Origin: Amphiduros pacificus
Taxonomy: Eukaryota > Annelida > Polychaeta > Phyllodocida > Hesionidae
Direction of reading: 5' to 3'
Assembly: GCA_949316495.1 (NCBI GenBank)
Contig: OX439000.1
Span: 64,501 to 128,500, forward strand
DNA length: 64,000 nt
In this document: piece by piece, positions 10,307-21,170 of the stretch
Numbering within the stretch: position 1 is the stretch's first letter
Layout: every line of letters starts with the position of its first letter
Program-made: the position numbers and the translations under genes
The notes under the pieces: model-generated
The model's input: the letters and a program-made list of their open reading frames with translations, nothing else
What the model was told of the DNA's origin: nothing
Database searches by the model: none

Positions 10307-13300
10307 TTAAATATGTTTAATAGTCAAAGCCCTTTGACAACCAATACATTCCGGTTGATCTTCACCTTTAAGCAGATAAAAGTGCGTCAAATGACTATGT
10401 CCTATTCTTATACGGGTTAAAACAGACTCTTCTCTACGGTTAATTCTAATAGCACCTTTAGCTTTGCCAAGAACGGGTTTAATTTCATGTAATTTATTAA
10501 AAATAGCTTCGTTCCAGCGCAACTGCCATTTAGAACGTAAAAAAACAGTAATATATTTCTTAAACTCTGTATATGGAATAAGTAAATCTATTGGGAGTTT
10601 GTCCAATGCTGCTTTGGCAGCTTGGTCAGCAGCCTCATTTCCATGGATTCCAAAGTGACTGGGGATCCAATAAAAACGTATTTCTTTATTTTCATCTGTA
10701 CAGAGTCTATGATACCGTTTGAGAATTTTGTAAATAAAGGGATTTTTTCAATCCTTTGCTTTCAACGCTTGTAAACAAGACAAAGTACAGGAAAAAATAA
10801 AAATGTTTGATGTGGAGAAGTCTCCACATGATCTAAAGCAAGGTACAAAGCATGTAGTTCTGCAGAAAAAATTGATGATTTATTTGGCAGACGTTCTGAA
10901 TAAATATGATTGCCCTTAACAGCAGCTGTAGCAGCCTTCTCATCGTCAAATGATCCATCAGTGTATATACACTGATATCCAGTGAAAATAGATTTAATTA
11001 CTTTATATCTATTTATATAAAGGGATGGATCGGTTGAGTGTTTCTTTAATTCTGACATGGCTACATTAATATTTAAAGTTTGATAGGTCCATGGAGGTGT
11101 TTCAGGATATTGAAATTTAGCTACGTGATTCGGATTTAAATTTAAGGATTTTAAAGATTCTTTAATGCAAATGCCAAAAGTCGGTATTTTTTTTGGTTTA
11201 TTTTCAAAAAGATCAACATAATTTGGATTTAATATAGCGTCATGTGCAGGATTGTCTGGGCAAGCAGCAATTTTTGCAGCATACTGAAGGGCAAGCTTTT
11301 CTCTTCTTAAATCAAGAGGCAGTTCATCTGCCTCAACTGACAAACTATCTGCAGGCGAGGTACGAAATGCACCAAGGCATAGTCAGGATCGAGCATTTTA
11401 ATATACGATGGACGTGCTGATCCATATACAATAAACCCATAATCAAGTTTGGAACGTACCAGTGCTCTTTATATTTGTAATAAAACATTACGGTCCCCTC
11501 CCCAATCAATATGGGCGAGAACCCTTAATAAATCTAATGCCTTCTGGCATTTTTTTTTACATATTTAATATGAGGGATAAAAGATAGTTTTCTATCAAAT
11601 ATAAGTCCAAGAAACTTGGTTTCTTCGACAACAGGGATTCGAGTTTGGCCAAGGTGTAGATCAGGATCTGGGTGAGCCTTCCACTTTTTACAAAAGTGCA
11701 TACATACTGTCTTTTTCAAAGAAAATTTAAATCCATTGTTATCAGCCCATTCTTGTAAACTATTTAGGTGTTGTTGGAGCTGTTGTTGGAGCTGAAAATT
11801 TTGAATAAAAAGGGGTAAACGACCCCTTAATCCCATATCATATAAATCACTCATTATATCATATTTCCATGTGGTGTCGTAAGCTTTCTCTAAATCAAAA
11901 AATATACTAACCACTTGTTCGCCTTTTATAAAACCCTCTCGTATAAACGTTTCTAAACGTACCAGATGGTCAATAGTACTTCGCGTTTTTCTAAAGCCAC
12001 TCTGTGCAACAGAAATATAAGCCGCAGTTTCTAAAAACCAAACTAAACGCTCGTTAATCATTCGTTCCATTAATTTACAAATACAACTTGTTAACGCAAT
12101 GGGACGATAATTATTTGAATCAGACAAGTCTTTGCCAGGTTTGGGAATAGGAATGATAGTGGCTTCACTCCATGCAGGAGGAACATTACCACTTTCCCAA
12201 ATATTATTAAAATTATCCAAAAGATGCCCAAGTGTTTGGTCATGGAGGTGTTTGAGGATTTGATAGTGTATATGATCAGGTCCAGGAGCGGTATCATGGG
12301 ATTTATCTAAAGCAAGTTTTAGATCTGATATTGTGAATGGCTTATTATATTCTTCCAAGTTATGGGATATAAAATTTAGTTGGTTTCTTTCTTTTCTATT
12401 TTTTATTTGTTGAAATTTGGCAGAATAATTATTGGATGAGGAATTCTTGGAAATTGTTTAACCTATTGTGTTACCTTTTTCAGTGGGATTTGTAATTAAT
12501 TGGCCATTATGATTAAGATGTTTGATCCCTGCTCCACCTCCCTTCCCAGTTATTTTACGCACCATATCCCAGCATTTTGTAATTGGTGAACGTGTATTTA
12601 ATTTAGAAACGTAATCTTTCCAACTTTTTCTTTTGCTTATTTTAATAATATAACGGGCTTTAGCTCTTTTTATAAGAAATTGGTGCAAATTATATTGAGT
12701 TGGCTGTCGATTAAATTTTTTTAAAGCTTTTTTTCGCTCCTTGACAGCTTTTTTGCACTCATCATTAAACCAGGGATTTTCTTTAATTTTAGAATTTGGC
12801 TTTGATTTGGGAATACACCCATCAGCAATATCATACAATGTATCCGTAAAAACTTGAAAAGGATCATCTACATTGTTTAAAATATCTGGAGTTATTTTAT
12901 TAAAACAGGATGTTTGAAATTTTGCCCAATCGGCTTTATGAAATTTCCACTTGGGGATTCTTTCGTCTGGTGGAGGAAAATGATTATTTAAAATAATGGG
13001 GTAATGATCACTACCCCATTGATCTTCCTCTACCTCCCAGAAATAGTCTAAAAATAAATTTGGAGTGCACATGGAGAGATCTATTGATGTTAAAGAGCCT
13101 GTAGCAGGATGTAAATATGTTGGAGAATCGTCATTCCAAAGGCACAAACTATTATTATTTAAAAAATCTTCTATTATACGTCCTTTGGCATCAGTATTAT
13201 TTCTGCCACCCCAAAGATAGTTGTGAGCATTAAAGTCACCAACTAGCATATATGGTTGTGGCAGCTGAGTTATTAAGTTATTTAAATCTGTAATATTAAT

Positions 13301-13684
13301 TGGTTCACTTGGTGGCAAATATACTGAACATATTGTCAATGTATTGTGCAAGGTAACCTTAACAGCAGAAGCTTGTAAATTAGTATTTAATGTTACTTTA
13401 CTTTGGGCTATACAGGATTTAACAAAAATAGAAACTCCGCCATGTGCACGGTCCATTGCATCTATTGAACCAACTTTATTATAAATCACATATCCCTTAA
13501 ATGTTGTGGAATTATCTTTGAATTTAGTTTCTTGTAAACAAATTACTGATGCATTATATTTATGGGCTAATAACTCCAGTTCTGGCCTGTTTGCCTCAAA
13601 TCCTCTACAATTCCATTGTATAATATTGCTAATAGCCATATTTAAAATAATGAGTAATAATACAATGTAGTCAAACATAATCAT
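10307..13684 (-). pseudogene. I-group LINE ORF2 (EN-RT-RNase H), defective
   Basis: The endonuclease (12458-13684) has QWNCRG, QETKF, VYLPPSEP, GDFNAHN and SDHYPI. One in-frame TAA at 12458-12460 separates it from the reverse transcriptase (to about 11534), which shows NNYRPIALTSCICKLMERM and VSIFFDLEKAYDTTW. Between GLRGRLPLFIQNF and LNSLQEWADNNG the segment that normally carries VPQGS and the catalytic (Y/V)DD box is missing, an internal deletion. RNase H (10762-11343) retains YTDGSFD and SAELHALYLALD, but its frame changes before the third Asp; HGNEAADQAAK-like sequence follows in another frame. The C-terminus has ECIGCQRALTIKH. The start ATG overlaps the ORF1 stop as ATGA. Confidence 0.85.
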
Positions 13685-14890
13685 TTAATTCTACTACGAT
13701 TATGCTTGGAGTGCACTTGAATGCTATTTATATCAGGAGGATCATTTGTATCCATCCTTTCTTATGATTTTGTTCTTTGTATTTTATTTTTTCCTTGATC
13801 TTTAGTTTCTTTTTTGTCAGACTTATTAACAGGTTTATTCTGCTGTGAAGAATTGGAATTTGCACCTTTGGTGCTTGATGTCGATTGAATCTGTGAAGGT
13901 TTTATGGAAGATTGTGTAGGTTTTATTGAAGATTGAGTAAGTAATGGGGTAGAAGATACAGGAGTCTGTATTGATATTTTTGTTATTGATTTGCTCATAT
14001 AGGAATAGTTCTTTTCATCAATTGGCCATGTTAAATCTGTTTGAACTGAAATGGATTTTGTATCTTTTGATTTTATTACAATAGCATAGGAATTTCTTTG
14101 AGGGTTATTGTTGCTTTCTACTCGTTTTCTGGCTTCTGGAAAGGAAATGTTTTCTGTGTACTTTATTCTCTGAATTTCTTTTTCTCTTACAAAAGAGGGA
14201 CAATTCTGAGAATATGACAGGTGTTCACCTTCACAATTATTGCATTTGAAAAACTGAGATTCACAATTTTCACTACTGTGCTGGGCAGTGCATTTTGGAC
14301 ATGTCAAGTTCCCTTTACAAATATCTGAGCCATGACCATATTTCTGACATTTGAAACAACGCAGTGGGCTTGGAATATATATATTAACTCTTACGTTTAA
14401 ATATCCAATCTTGATTGATTGAGGTAGCTGCGTTGTTTCAAAAGTGATAATATAGGTATTGATGGGAGTTCTGACGCCATCTTTATTGATGCTAATGTGA
14501 CGGCAAGTGACAGCAAGTGACAACATTCTGATCAGATAGCTCCTCAACAATATCGGTCTCTGGTCCCTTTCTGGTGTTTAGGGTCTTATGAGGAGTTATT
14601 TTTACAGGGATAGTGGCCAATAAAGAGCATTTCAATAAATTATTGGAATGACTCTTTCTGTCCACTTCTATTAATAATTTGTCACGCATCTTTTTAACGT
14701 TTTTCACTTTTCCAGCTACTCCTTGAATACCTTTTTCAATTGCAAAAGGAGACATTTTATCTATGGTGCGTAGTGGATCTGTGCTTTCAACTAATAAAAA
14801 TCTTGGCCATCTTGTTTCATTTGTGTTTAAATCGTTATCCGAGTCCGTTTCCATATCAGCCCTTTGTCTTTTTTGTTTGTTTAATGCCAT
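13681..14890 (-). pseudogene. I-group LINE ORF1 (gag-like), frameshifted
   Basis: ATG at 14888-14890 gives MALNKQKRQRADMETDSDND, an acidic/basic N-terminus, then an RRM-like region (residues about 25-130). Next come CCHC knuckles CFKCQKYGHGSDIC, CPKCTAQHSSENC and CNNCEGEHLSYSQNC, and a polar Ser/Thr/Gln/Pro-rich tail. A 10-base tandem duplication (gtcacttgct/gtcacttgcc, around 14505-14525) shifts the frame between the RRM-like part and KDGVRTPINTY. A TAA at 13762-13764 replaces the Leu codon present in copy 1. The natural stop TGA (13681-13683) overlaps the ORF2 ATG (13682-13684). Confidence 0.85.
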
Positions 14891-15247
14891 ATGTGTTGTG
14901 TTTATTGTTCATTGTCCATGTTCCTAAGCCTGAAACCTGAACTTTAGATATGGAGAAATGTGTGGAGCTATATTCCACAAGCCGGTTGGACAATATCGGG
15001 CCCTAAAGTCCTCCATGTCTAGGGTGAATATTTGGGTTCAAACAGGTGTGTTGCATCTGGACCGGTATAACTGCCAAACCAGTCCAGTGCTCAACCTGCA
15101 GAACTCCATATCCTCCCCTTACAGGTCGCACCTCACGGCAAACAAGGCGCCATGGTTATTTTTTTTAGTTCGCTTTTTACGAACTGACAAAAAAACCAGG
15201 GAGTAAAAAAATCAGAGGACCATTCTAACCCCAGGCCCACATGGGGA
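14891..15247 (-). promoter_or_regulatory. 5' UTR of LINE copy 2
   Basis: These about 357 bases lie between the ORF1 ATG and the 15-bp target duplication. In I-group LINEs the 5' UTR normally holds the internal promoter. A long T run (about 15158-15166) and the palindromic gcccacatgggg-like end are visible, but no specific promoter element could be identified. Confidence 0.5.
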
Positions 15248-15262
15248 CGAAAGTGATGTAAA
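15248..15262. repeat. LINE target-site duplication, right copy
   Basis: cgaaagtgatgtaaa matches 9891-9905 exactly. It is the tail of the SINE, duplicated when the LINE integrated. Confidence 0.85.
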
Positions 15263-15289
15263 GCCCCAAACAAACAAACCAGGCTAGCT
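15263..15289 (+). mobile_element. SINE 3' end and its right target duplication
   Basis: gccccaaacaaacaaa (15263-15278) completes the SINE begun at 9608, and ccaggctagct (15279-15289) is the right copy of the SINE target duplication. Gypsy gag sequence resumes immediately after. Confidence 0.8.
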
Positions 15290-16130
15290 ATTTGTGCTTG
15301 GGATTATTCTTGGTTGGCAACCATAGTTTGTGCCATTTTCTCAACAACCTCCCTCAACAGAGTGGTGTCAATGGATTTTGAGGATATGTCTAGTGCAGAG
15401 GTCTTACCTGTCTTGTGAGGCTTGAGGTAGTCAGATTTCTGTACCTGATGCAACACTGCCCATGTGGCATCTCATAGGGTGGCTGGCTTCTGGGCAGCAA
15501 CTTCTTTTTGCCGTCTCCCAATCATCCAGGCCGCTCAGGAGATCTCTAATCAATTTTCTTTGATCTCCAGGCATGGTATCACAAACCTCACTTAGAAGGA
15601 CCTCAAAAGTATGCAAATAAGCCTGAATTGGCTCCCCTGATCTCTGTCAAAGATCACAGAGTGCATCACTCTGCATATGGCAGAAATCAACAGACACAAT
15701 CTTGCAAGCTAAATCTTGCTTAGTCTGTGGCCACCGAAGGTTTTTAATTGTGTTCCTTCTCAAAGCTGAGGCCAAAGGCTCCATAGCTGTTAACCTAGTT
15801 ATGGTTAACCGTGCCTTAGTTGGTATGTTATCCACAGACCGTAACAATTCTAATGTCTTTCTTGGGTCGTTCCGATCACATGGACCCACTTCTTTGCAAA
15901 ATCTTTCTACTGAATGACTGTTAGCAATATCTTCATCAACATCTATAACCCCCTGGTCAGATATATGAGGGTCATCAGTATCCTCATCTAAAATGGTGAC
16001 ATTGAATGACAGTCTGGTGGGCTGTCCACCAGAACTAGGTGAACCTACCGTCTGCCCAACATCCTGGGATGGATGTGTGTCCCCAGATGTCAATGTCTCT
16101 CTATCTGATTCCAAATTTAAATTATATGGT
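15290..16130 (-). pseudogene. Gypsy fossil 1: gag remnant
   Basis: Minus-strand frames here encode an acidic N-terminal part (SPSSGGQPTRLSFNVTILDE) and a helical gag-like part (MPGDQRKLIRDLLSGLDDWE). This is a matrix/capsid-type composition in the right place between the LTR and the zinc-knuckle remnant at 9232-9596. The piece is broken and is part of the element described at 7950-17015. Confidence 0.55.
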
Positions 16131-16133
16131 ATT

Positions 16134-17015
16134 GTTACCCACTATTGGTGAGTATCCGTCGTTGGGGGACATGGACGGGGGATCAATACTCTACCGAATA
16201 GATAGATACTCTACCCTGTTCTACTCTACCGTACTGTACTGTACAATAAGCATAGCTCGCTAACTCGCTGGCTGTGAGTTGGGGCACGGATCCTAGCTAC
16301 CCTATTATACCCTCATATAGATGACAGGTACTAAGGACTGCAGACACAGGATGTACACAGTGCAATAGTTACCTTTATTCAGTGCTGTGATTCCTCCTTG
16401 TCTGGCTAGGCCGGCATGGCAATGAGCGAGGCATGTGAACTACCCAATTTGCATGATACTTATGAGACCCTATCTATACGCAAAACACCCAAGTCTATGT
16501 AGTCACGATACTGAGAGTCGTGGATCTTCTGCGGCAAGTGGTCGCTGAACTCTGAACTCCGTCTCTGAACTCTGACTGGACTGAACCCCCGATCCAACGG
16601 TTGCGCGCCTCTTTTAAGGGACCACTCCGCGTCATCTGTGGGGGCTTGCCTACGTGGCTTCCTCACGCGTCATCAGATGGACTCGTCCTGCCTGCGTATC
16701 CAACATCGGCTCGTCCGTCTACACGTGGTCTCACAGAGTGGTGGTTATGACGACTCATCAACCATCGGTATCGTTCGTTATTGTCTACGAATGTCTATAT
16801 ATCTCCAAGAGTCTCTGGGTGTGTATTCTATATCCTACAGTATCAATGGATGGTGAGGGAAATGAAATTGTGGCAGGGACTAAATCTTTTGACGAAACTT
16901 GGGTATGTCTAGACACGCTAGTGGATAAAGGTGGAATGGGTGACACGGTTCGTTTAGCACTTCTGGTAAAATATTTATGCTTAACTTGCCTAAACATATA
17001 TGACTATCCTGTTAC
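16134..17015 (-). mobile_element. probable 5' LTR of Gypsy fossil 1
   Basis: About 880 bp lies directly upstream of gag on the minus strand. On that strand it begins TGTAACAGGATAG and ends GGGTAACA, giving TG...CA ends. It contains a TATA-like CTTAAAAG near 16610 and a polyadenylation signal AATAAA near 16372, in the right order for a U3-R-U5 LTR. No second LTR is present for comparison, so boundaries are approximate. Confidence 0.45.
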
Positions 17016-17523
17016 ACAAGATGCACATACCAAAAATGCAGACAAGTGGACTCACCAGGTAAAGAATATGTACATTCTAAGACCCATCTTCATAGGGTAA
17101 GGTATATATGGTCCAGGCACAGTAGTATCTCAATAAGTCAATCCTGACTGCTATACATATCCAATTATCAGCAACAGTCCACTGTTACACTTGTCTCTGC
17201 TACATTCCATATATCACCAGACGGCCACTTGTCCTCACTGTTACTCTTTATTGTATACTTTTTGAATGTCACTTTGGCTGCTACTTCCTGCTATATCTAT
17301 TCCTATTGCTATATCTATTCCTGATATATCTAAATTCAGCATGTTCAACTTTCAGTGAACAAATTAGACCCATGTTCACTATAGACTTCATTTTATTCCA
17401 GTAATACAATATATACATTATTTGGTAAGTTCATGGTATTGGTTCTTACTCTTCCTCTCCACTCTGTCTGATTACCCACTCCAAACTGACTGACTGCAGA
17501 CTCACTGTAGACTAACAGATACA

Positions 17524-17572
<49 letters not shown>

Positions 17573-17730
17573 AGCTCATGTACATGCACATGTACATAAA
17601 CTTGTACTTATGATTTTATTTACCCGTCATTCAACTCTCACATTCACCACAAGAGGACAGCACTGGAGAGTGAATGCTACAAATAAAATGGGTGATTGCC
17701 TTGACAAGTAATAAATTTTATGATATCCAA
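17016..17730. other. non-coding stretch with (TA)n microsatellite
   Basis: No gene is recognisable. A (TA)n run of roughly 22 repeats lies at about 17526-17571, and a short direct repeat (gctatatctattcct) lies near 17290-17320. Confidence 0.7.
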
Positions 17731-17734
17731 AGTT

Positions 17735-17925
17735 CAATCTTCTCCACTATGTTGAGCTGTACATTTCGAGCATGTTGCATTCCCTTTACATCAATCAGAT
17801 TCATGTTCATACCTCTGACAATTGAAGCAGCAAAGACATCAGATATTTAAATGTCCAATTTTAATAGACGATGGAATAAACGTCTTGATTGGAATTTTGG
17901 CTCCATTATTCTGAATGGAAATCAA
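17735..17925 (-). mobile_element. I-group LINE ORF1 fragment (copy 3)
   Basis: The stretch around the zinc knuckles is clearly related to 1490-1690: the plus-strand text ttctccactatgttgagc and tcatacctctgacaattgaag parallels the LINE copy 1 ORF1. It is short and diverged and covers only part of ORF1. Confidence 0.7.
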
Positions 17926-18009
17926 TATTAATGCTTTACTCTCATCAATACTTACACCATCCCAAGAAAGAAAACTGAAAGTCTTCACCTCACAGTTTCG
18001 TCCAATGAT

Positions 18010-18240
18010 GCTGGATGGATCATCAGCAAAGGTGGTGAAAATGTAAGAGAATCCACTGGAGCTAAGATGTATACAATACAGCAATATAGTACACTCTAAA
18101 CATATGTATCATGATAATCTGAATAAATCCCTCAAATGTCAACATATATATGCATATATATGCAATTGGCCTGAAATGTAATACCTCCTTCAAGCTCAGT
18201 CAGACTGTACTATTATATGTGATAATCATATGTATGTTAT
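18010..18240. repeat. extra partial copy of duplicated-unit sequence
   Basis: Sequence from aaaggtggtgaaaatg through tcagactgtactattatatg is clearly homologous to 25010-25215 and 31975-32180, blocks inside the two segmental-duplication copies. It is a third, more diverged relative, in the same orientation. Confidence 0.75.
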
Positions 18241-18259
18241 CAACATGGTAAATTCCCTT

Positions 18260-19040
18260 GAACATATCAACCTTATCAGTAGGTGTTTGAAAGAACGTAA
18301 TGATGGAAAAACTGAGATGATCATATATGCCAACAGTTACAAACTATTAGCACTATCAGGATAGGTGATAAAGATATCGCACCTAATGAGTCTTTGATTG
18401 ATCTGGATATCACATTTGACTCCAAAATGGACATGAAAGCTCAGATTAAGGAACTGTTGTGTAAAAAGGGATTACCACACCAGTAATTTCTGAGCCATCA
18501 GATAGTGCCTAGAAGAGAAGACTGCTGAAACATTATCTCACACATTTGATAACCTGGACTATGGAAATGGTCTCCTTGCTGGTCTCCCAAAATCAGATGT
18601 GAAGAAGTTGCAATATCTGCAGAACTCTGCAGCATGTGTATTTGGGGAGATCAGGAAGTGTCAACATATATCAGAAATATTGAAAGAATTGCCCTGTGCA
18701 TGCCAGAATTGAATTCAAAATTCTCCTCGTGACCTGGAAGGCACTAAATAGTAAGGCACCTCCTTACCTGTGTGATCTACTCCTAGTGAAAGTAAGTGAT
18801 AGAGCCATGAAGTCTCAATATGGTTCCTACCTATCCATTCCTAAGACCTTTGGTGAAAGGGCTTTTTTGTTGAGTGCCAGCAGACTATGGAGTGCTCTCC
18901 CTACTGACATTAGGACTTATGCCTTAATCACTACTAACAATAGTAGACTGAAACACACCTATTCAGAAAGTATGTACTGAGCACAGTGCTATGAACAGAC
19001 CTTGTCTGGTATCAATTCTATTTGTTTGTGCTCCAAGAGA
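18260..19040 (+). pseudogene. L2/CR1-type LINE remnant (RT C-terminus and 3' end)
   Basis: This decayed 3' part of an L2-type ORF2 matches LINE B near 33.6-34.5 kb. Recognisable pieces include NSAACVFGEI, HARIEFKILLVTWKALNSK and RAFLLSASRLWSALPTDIRT, followed by the family's 3' end gctatgaacagacc (about 18985). It has multiple frame changes. The equivalent in duplication copy 2 (31523-31700) has lost about 350 bp, so this remnant predates the duplication. Confidence 0.75.
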
Positions 19041-19282
19041 AAGTGACAAAATGTTATAGTGCACTGGTTGAAACCAAAATAACTTAATATGAAAATGATG
19101 AATATATATGATTTGATTTAAAAGGAACTACTCAGCGGATTAAAAACATGTAGTACACCTTTTACACAGCTCCAACTATAAGTCAGATTTCTATATGTTA
19201 AATGTATGCCGGCCTGGAAAATTGTGACACATCTTTAATGGGATAGTACTGTGAACGTATTGCTGGAATTTGGTTGCTGGAA

Positions 19283-20548
19283 ATGCCACAGAAGGATAAG
19301 AAATCTAAAAAAAAAGCAGATTCCTCAGCAGTAAACATGTCTGAAGAAGCAAAATCAGCTGTCATGGACTATGTAAATGAGCTCAAAGAGCAAATCAAAG
19401 CTATGAGGATTGAAATAAGCCAGCTCACCAAGTCAGCTAATACTATTGAGGCTGAGCACACCCAGACACAGAAGGTCCTGAATGGAAATTCCATGAAGAT
19501 TAGTGCCCTTGAGAGAGCACTGGATGCAGCCAACCTCGACAAAGCCAAAATGCAATATGAAAACAAACAGCTCAGAGAAAAGGTCATTAAAATGGAATCC
19601 CAGTCACGCAGAGATAATTTGATTTTTGATGGTATACCAGAGAGTGAAGGTGAGAACTGTGATGATTATGTGCGGAAGCTACTGACAAACAATTTGAAAT
19701 TGAAAGAAGTGCACAAAATTAAGTTTGTCCGATGTCATCGTTTAGGACCAAAGAGGAAGGGCCTCAACCCCAAACCACGCCCCATTATCACAAAGTTCCA
19801 CTGGTATGGTGATAGAATGGCAGTATGGAGTAAAAACAAACAACTGAAGGGCACCAATATGTGGATATCTGAGGACTTCCCTTCTGAAATTCAGGAAAGA
19901 CGGCGCATCCTCTATCCTGTCATGAAGAAAGCATGGAAACTGGAAAAAAAGGCCTTCTTAAATGTTGACACTCTAGCAATTGAAGGGCATCCCTATACAG
20001 TAGACACTTCATTCCAACTGCCACCAGAATTAGATCCAAGAAAACTAGCAACCCCAGAAGTGGGAGATGGCATATTAGCCTTTTTTGGTGGAGAAAGCCC
20101 ATGCTCCAATTTTAATATAGCTCCTTTCACACTTGATGGGCAATACTATGAACACAATGAACAATATTACCATTACCAAAAGGCAGTCTGAGCAAATGAT
20201 GAAGTAGCCATGCAGGATATCATGAAAATGAGGAGGCCCATTGACTGTTACAGAAGAGGACAGAAAATCAGAAATTTTGATGAGACAGAGTGGCACACAT
20301 CAGAAGCTGTGAGAGTGATGGAGAAGGGACTGAGAGCCAAATATGATGCCCATCCTCATCTTCGTGACTTTCTCCTCGCCACAGGAAACAAAACACTAGT
20401 AGAGGCTAGTTACAATAAATTCTGGGGGTGTGGTATCCCTATGGCAGAAAAAGTCAAAATCAGAGAAGAAAATCAGTGGCCAGGCAAAAACCAACTTGGA
20501 AAATGCCTACAAAATGTCAGAGATGCCATCAGAATTAATATGACGTAA
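19283..20548 (+). pseudogene. LINE A ORF1: coiled coil, L1-ORF1-like region, NADAR domain
   Basis: ATG at 19283 starts MPQKDKKSKKKADSS. A basic N-terminus is followed by a heptad-rich coiled coil (about residues 22-108), then an L1-ORF1/Transposase_22-like region (SRRDNLIFDGIPESEGEN, FVRCHRLGP, RPIITKFHWYGDRM). From about residue 264 there is a NADAR domain: FFGGESPCSNF, FTLDGQYYEHNEQYYHYQKA, EWHTSEAVRVMEKGLRAK, LRDFLLATGNKTLVEAS and GKNQLGKCLQNVRDAI. A single in-frame TGA at 20189-20191 interrupts the NADAR part after QKAV; CGA (Arg) to TGA by CpG decay would explain it. Known NADAR proteins (YbiA-like) act on ADP-ribose-linked substrates, including reversing guanine ADP-ribosylation. The role in a LINE is inference. 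Confidence 0.85.
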
Positions 20549-21170
20549 ATTCTTGTTAAGTGGTTTTTCAGCACACACTTGTCTTGGTATACTATTATGT
20601 TGAACATTATTTACAAGCATATTTCATTCTTCATGTTACCATAATTATGATCCTGACTGATTTGTTGACACACTACTGTCATTATTTTTTTCTTGAGAAC
20701 AACATAATATATCAGTCGGTTTTGTGTTGCCATGACCATGTTTTATTTTAACATGTACCATAATTACCAGTTCATAACAGTTTGTGATTAATAGGGTCAT
20801 TATCTAGATTCATCTAGATCCATTATGTAAACCTTATTGGTTAAAAATACTGGTGCAACACAAAGTTATTTGTAATATTAATGTTTTATTTTACAATGTA
20901 ACTAGAAATCAACTTTAGTTAGCTGACAACTTCATACTTACCTGTCTATAGTGATTTAACTCTCTCTTACCCATTTCTTTGTGTGTTTTGAATTTGTTCA
21001 ACATGTACCTCATCATTCAATGTTTTAATGTTTCAATGTTTCTCATTTTGTTGCAATATGTTTTCATATTTCAATGTTTCTCATCTTGTTGCAATATGTT
21101 ACATTTACCCTTACAACCATACATCATTCATATAATTAGCATAACAAGGTCTTATAACTTGTACATCTCA

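Larger units (their letters stand above)
9906..15247 (-). mobile_element. I-group LINE, copy 2 (near full length, 5.34 kb)
   Basis: This minus-strand LINE inserted into the SINE tail. It is flanked by an exact 15-bp duplication cgaaagtgatgtaaa (9891-9905 and 15248-15262). Its 3' end on the minus strand reads gatgtgccgtaaagaaacc followed by (ATTC)n, typical of I-clade LINEs. From its 5' end: 5' UTR about 14891-15247, ORF1 13681-14890, ORF2 about 10307-13684 (endonuclease, RT, RNase H, C-terminal Cys motif), 3' UTR 9906-10306. ORF2 is multiply defective, so this copy cannot be autonomous. Clean ends and long target duplication argue for a fairly recent insertion. Confidence 0.9.
7950..17015 (-). 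mobile_element. Gypsy-type LTR retrotransposon fossil 1, interrupted
   Basis: This is an old, broken Gypsy element read on the minus strand. In order from its 5' side the parts are: a probable 5' LTR (about 16134-17015), gag (about 15290-16130), the gag zinc-knuckle end (about 9232-9596), protease and reverse transcriptase (about 8440-9230), and RNase H (about 7956-8250). Integrase and a 3' LTR were not found, so the 3' part is lost. It carries several breaks and is not whole. A SINE inserted between the gag parts, and an I-group LINE inserted into the SINE, so 9608-15278 is foreign to it. It is older than both insertions. Confidence 0.8.

Noticed and set aside
15248-15262. Independent second SINE ending at 15278
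   Set aside because: The shared cgaaagtgatgtaaa first suggested two SINEs. But 14891-15247 shows no tRNA head, and the repeat fits a LINE target-site duplication inside one SINE.
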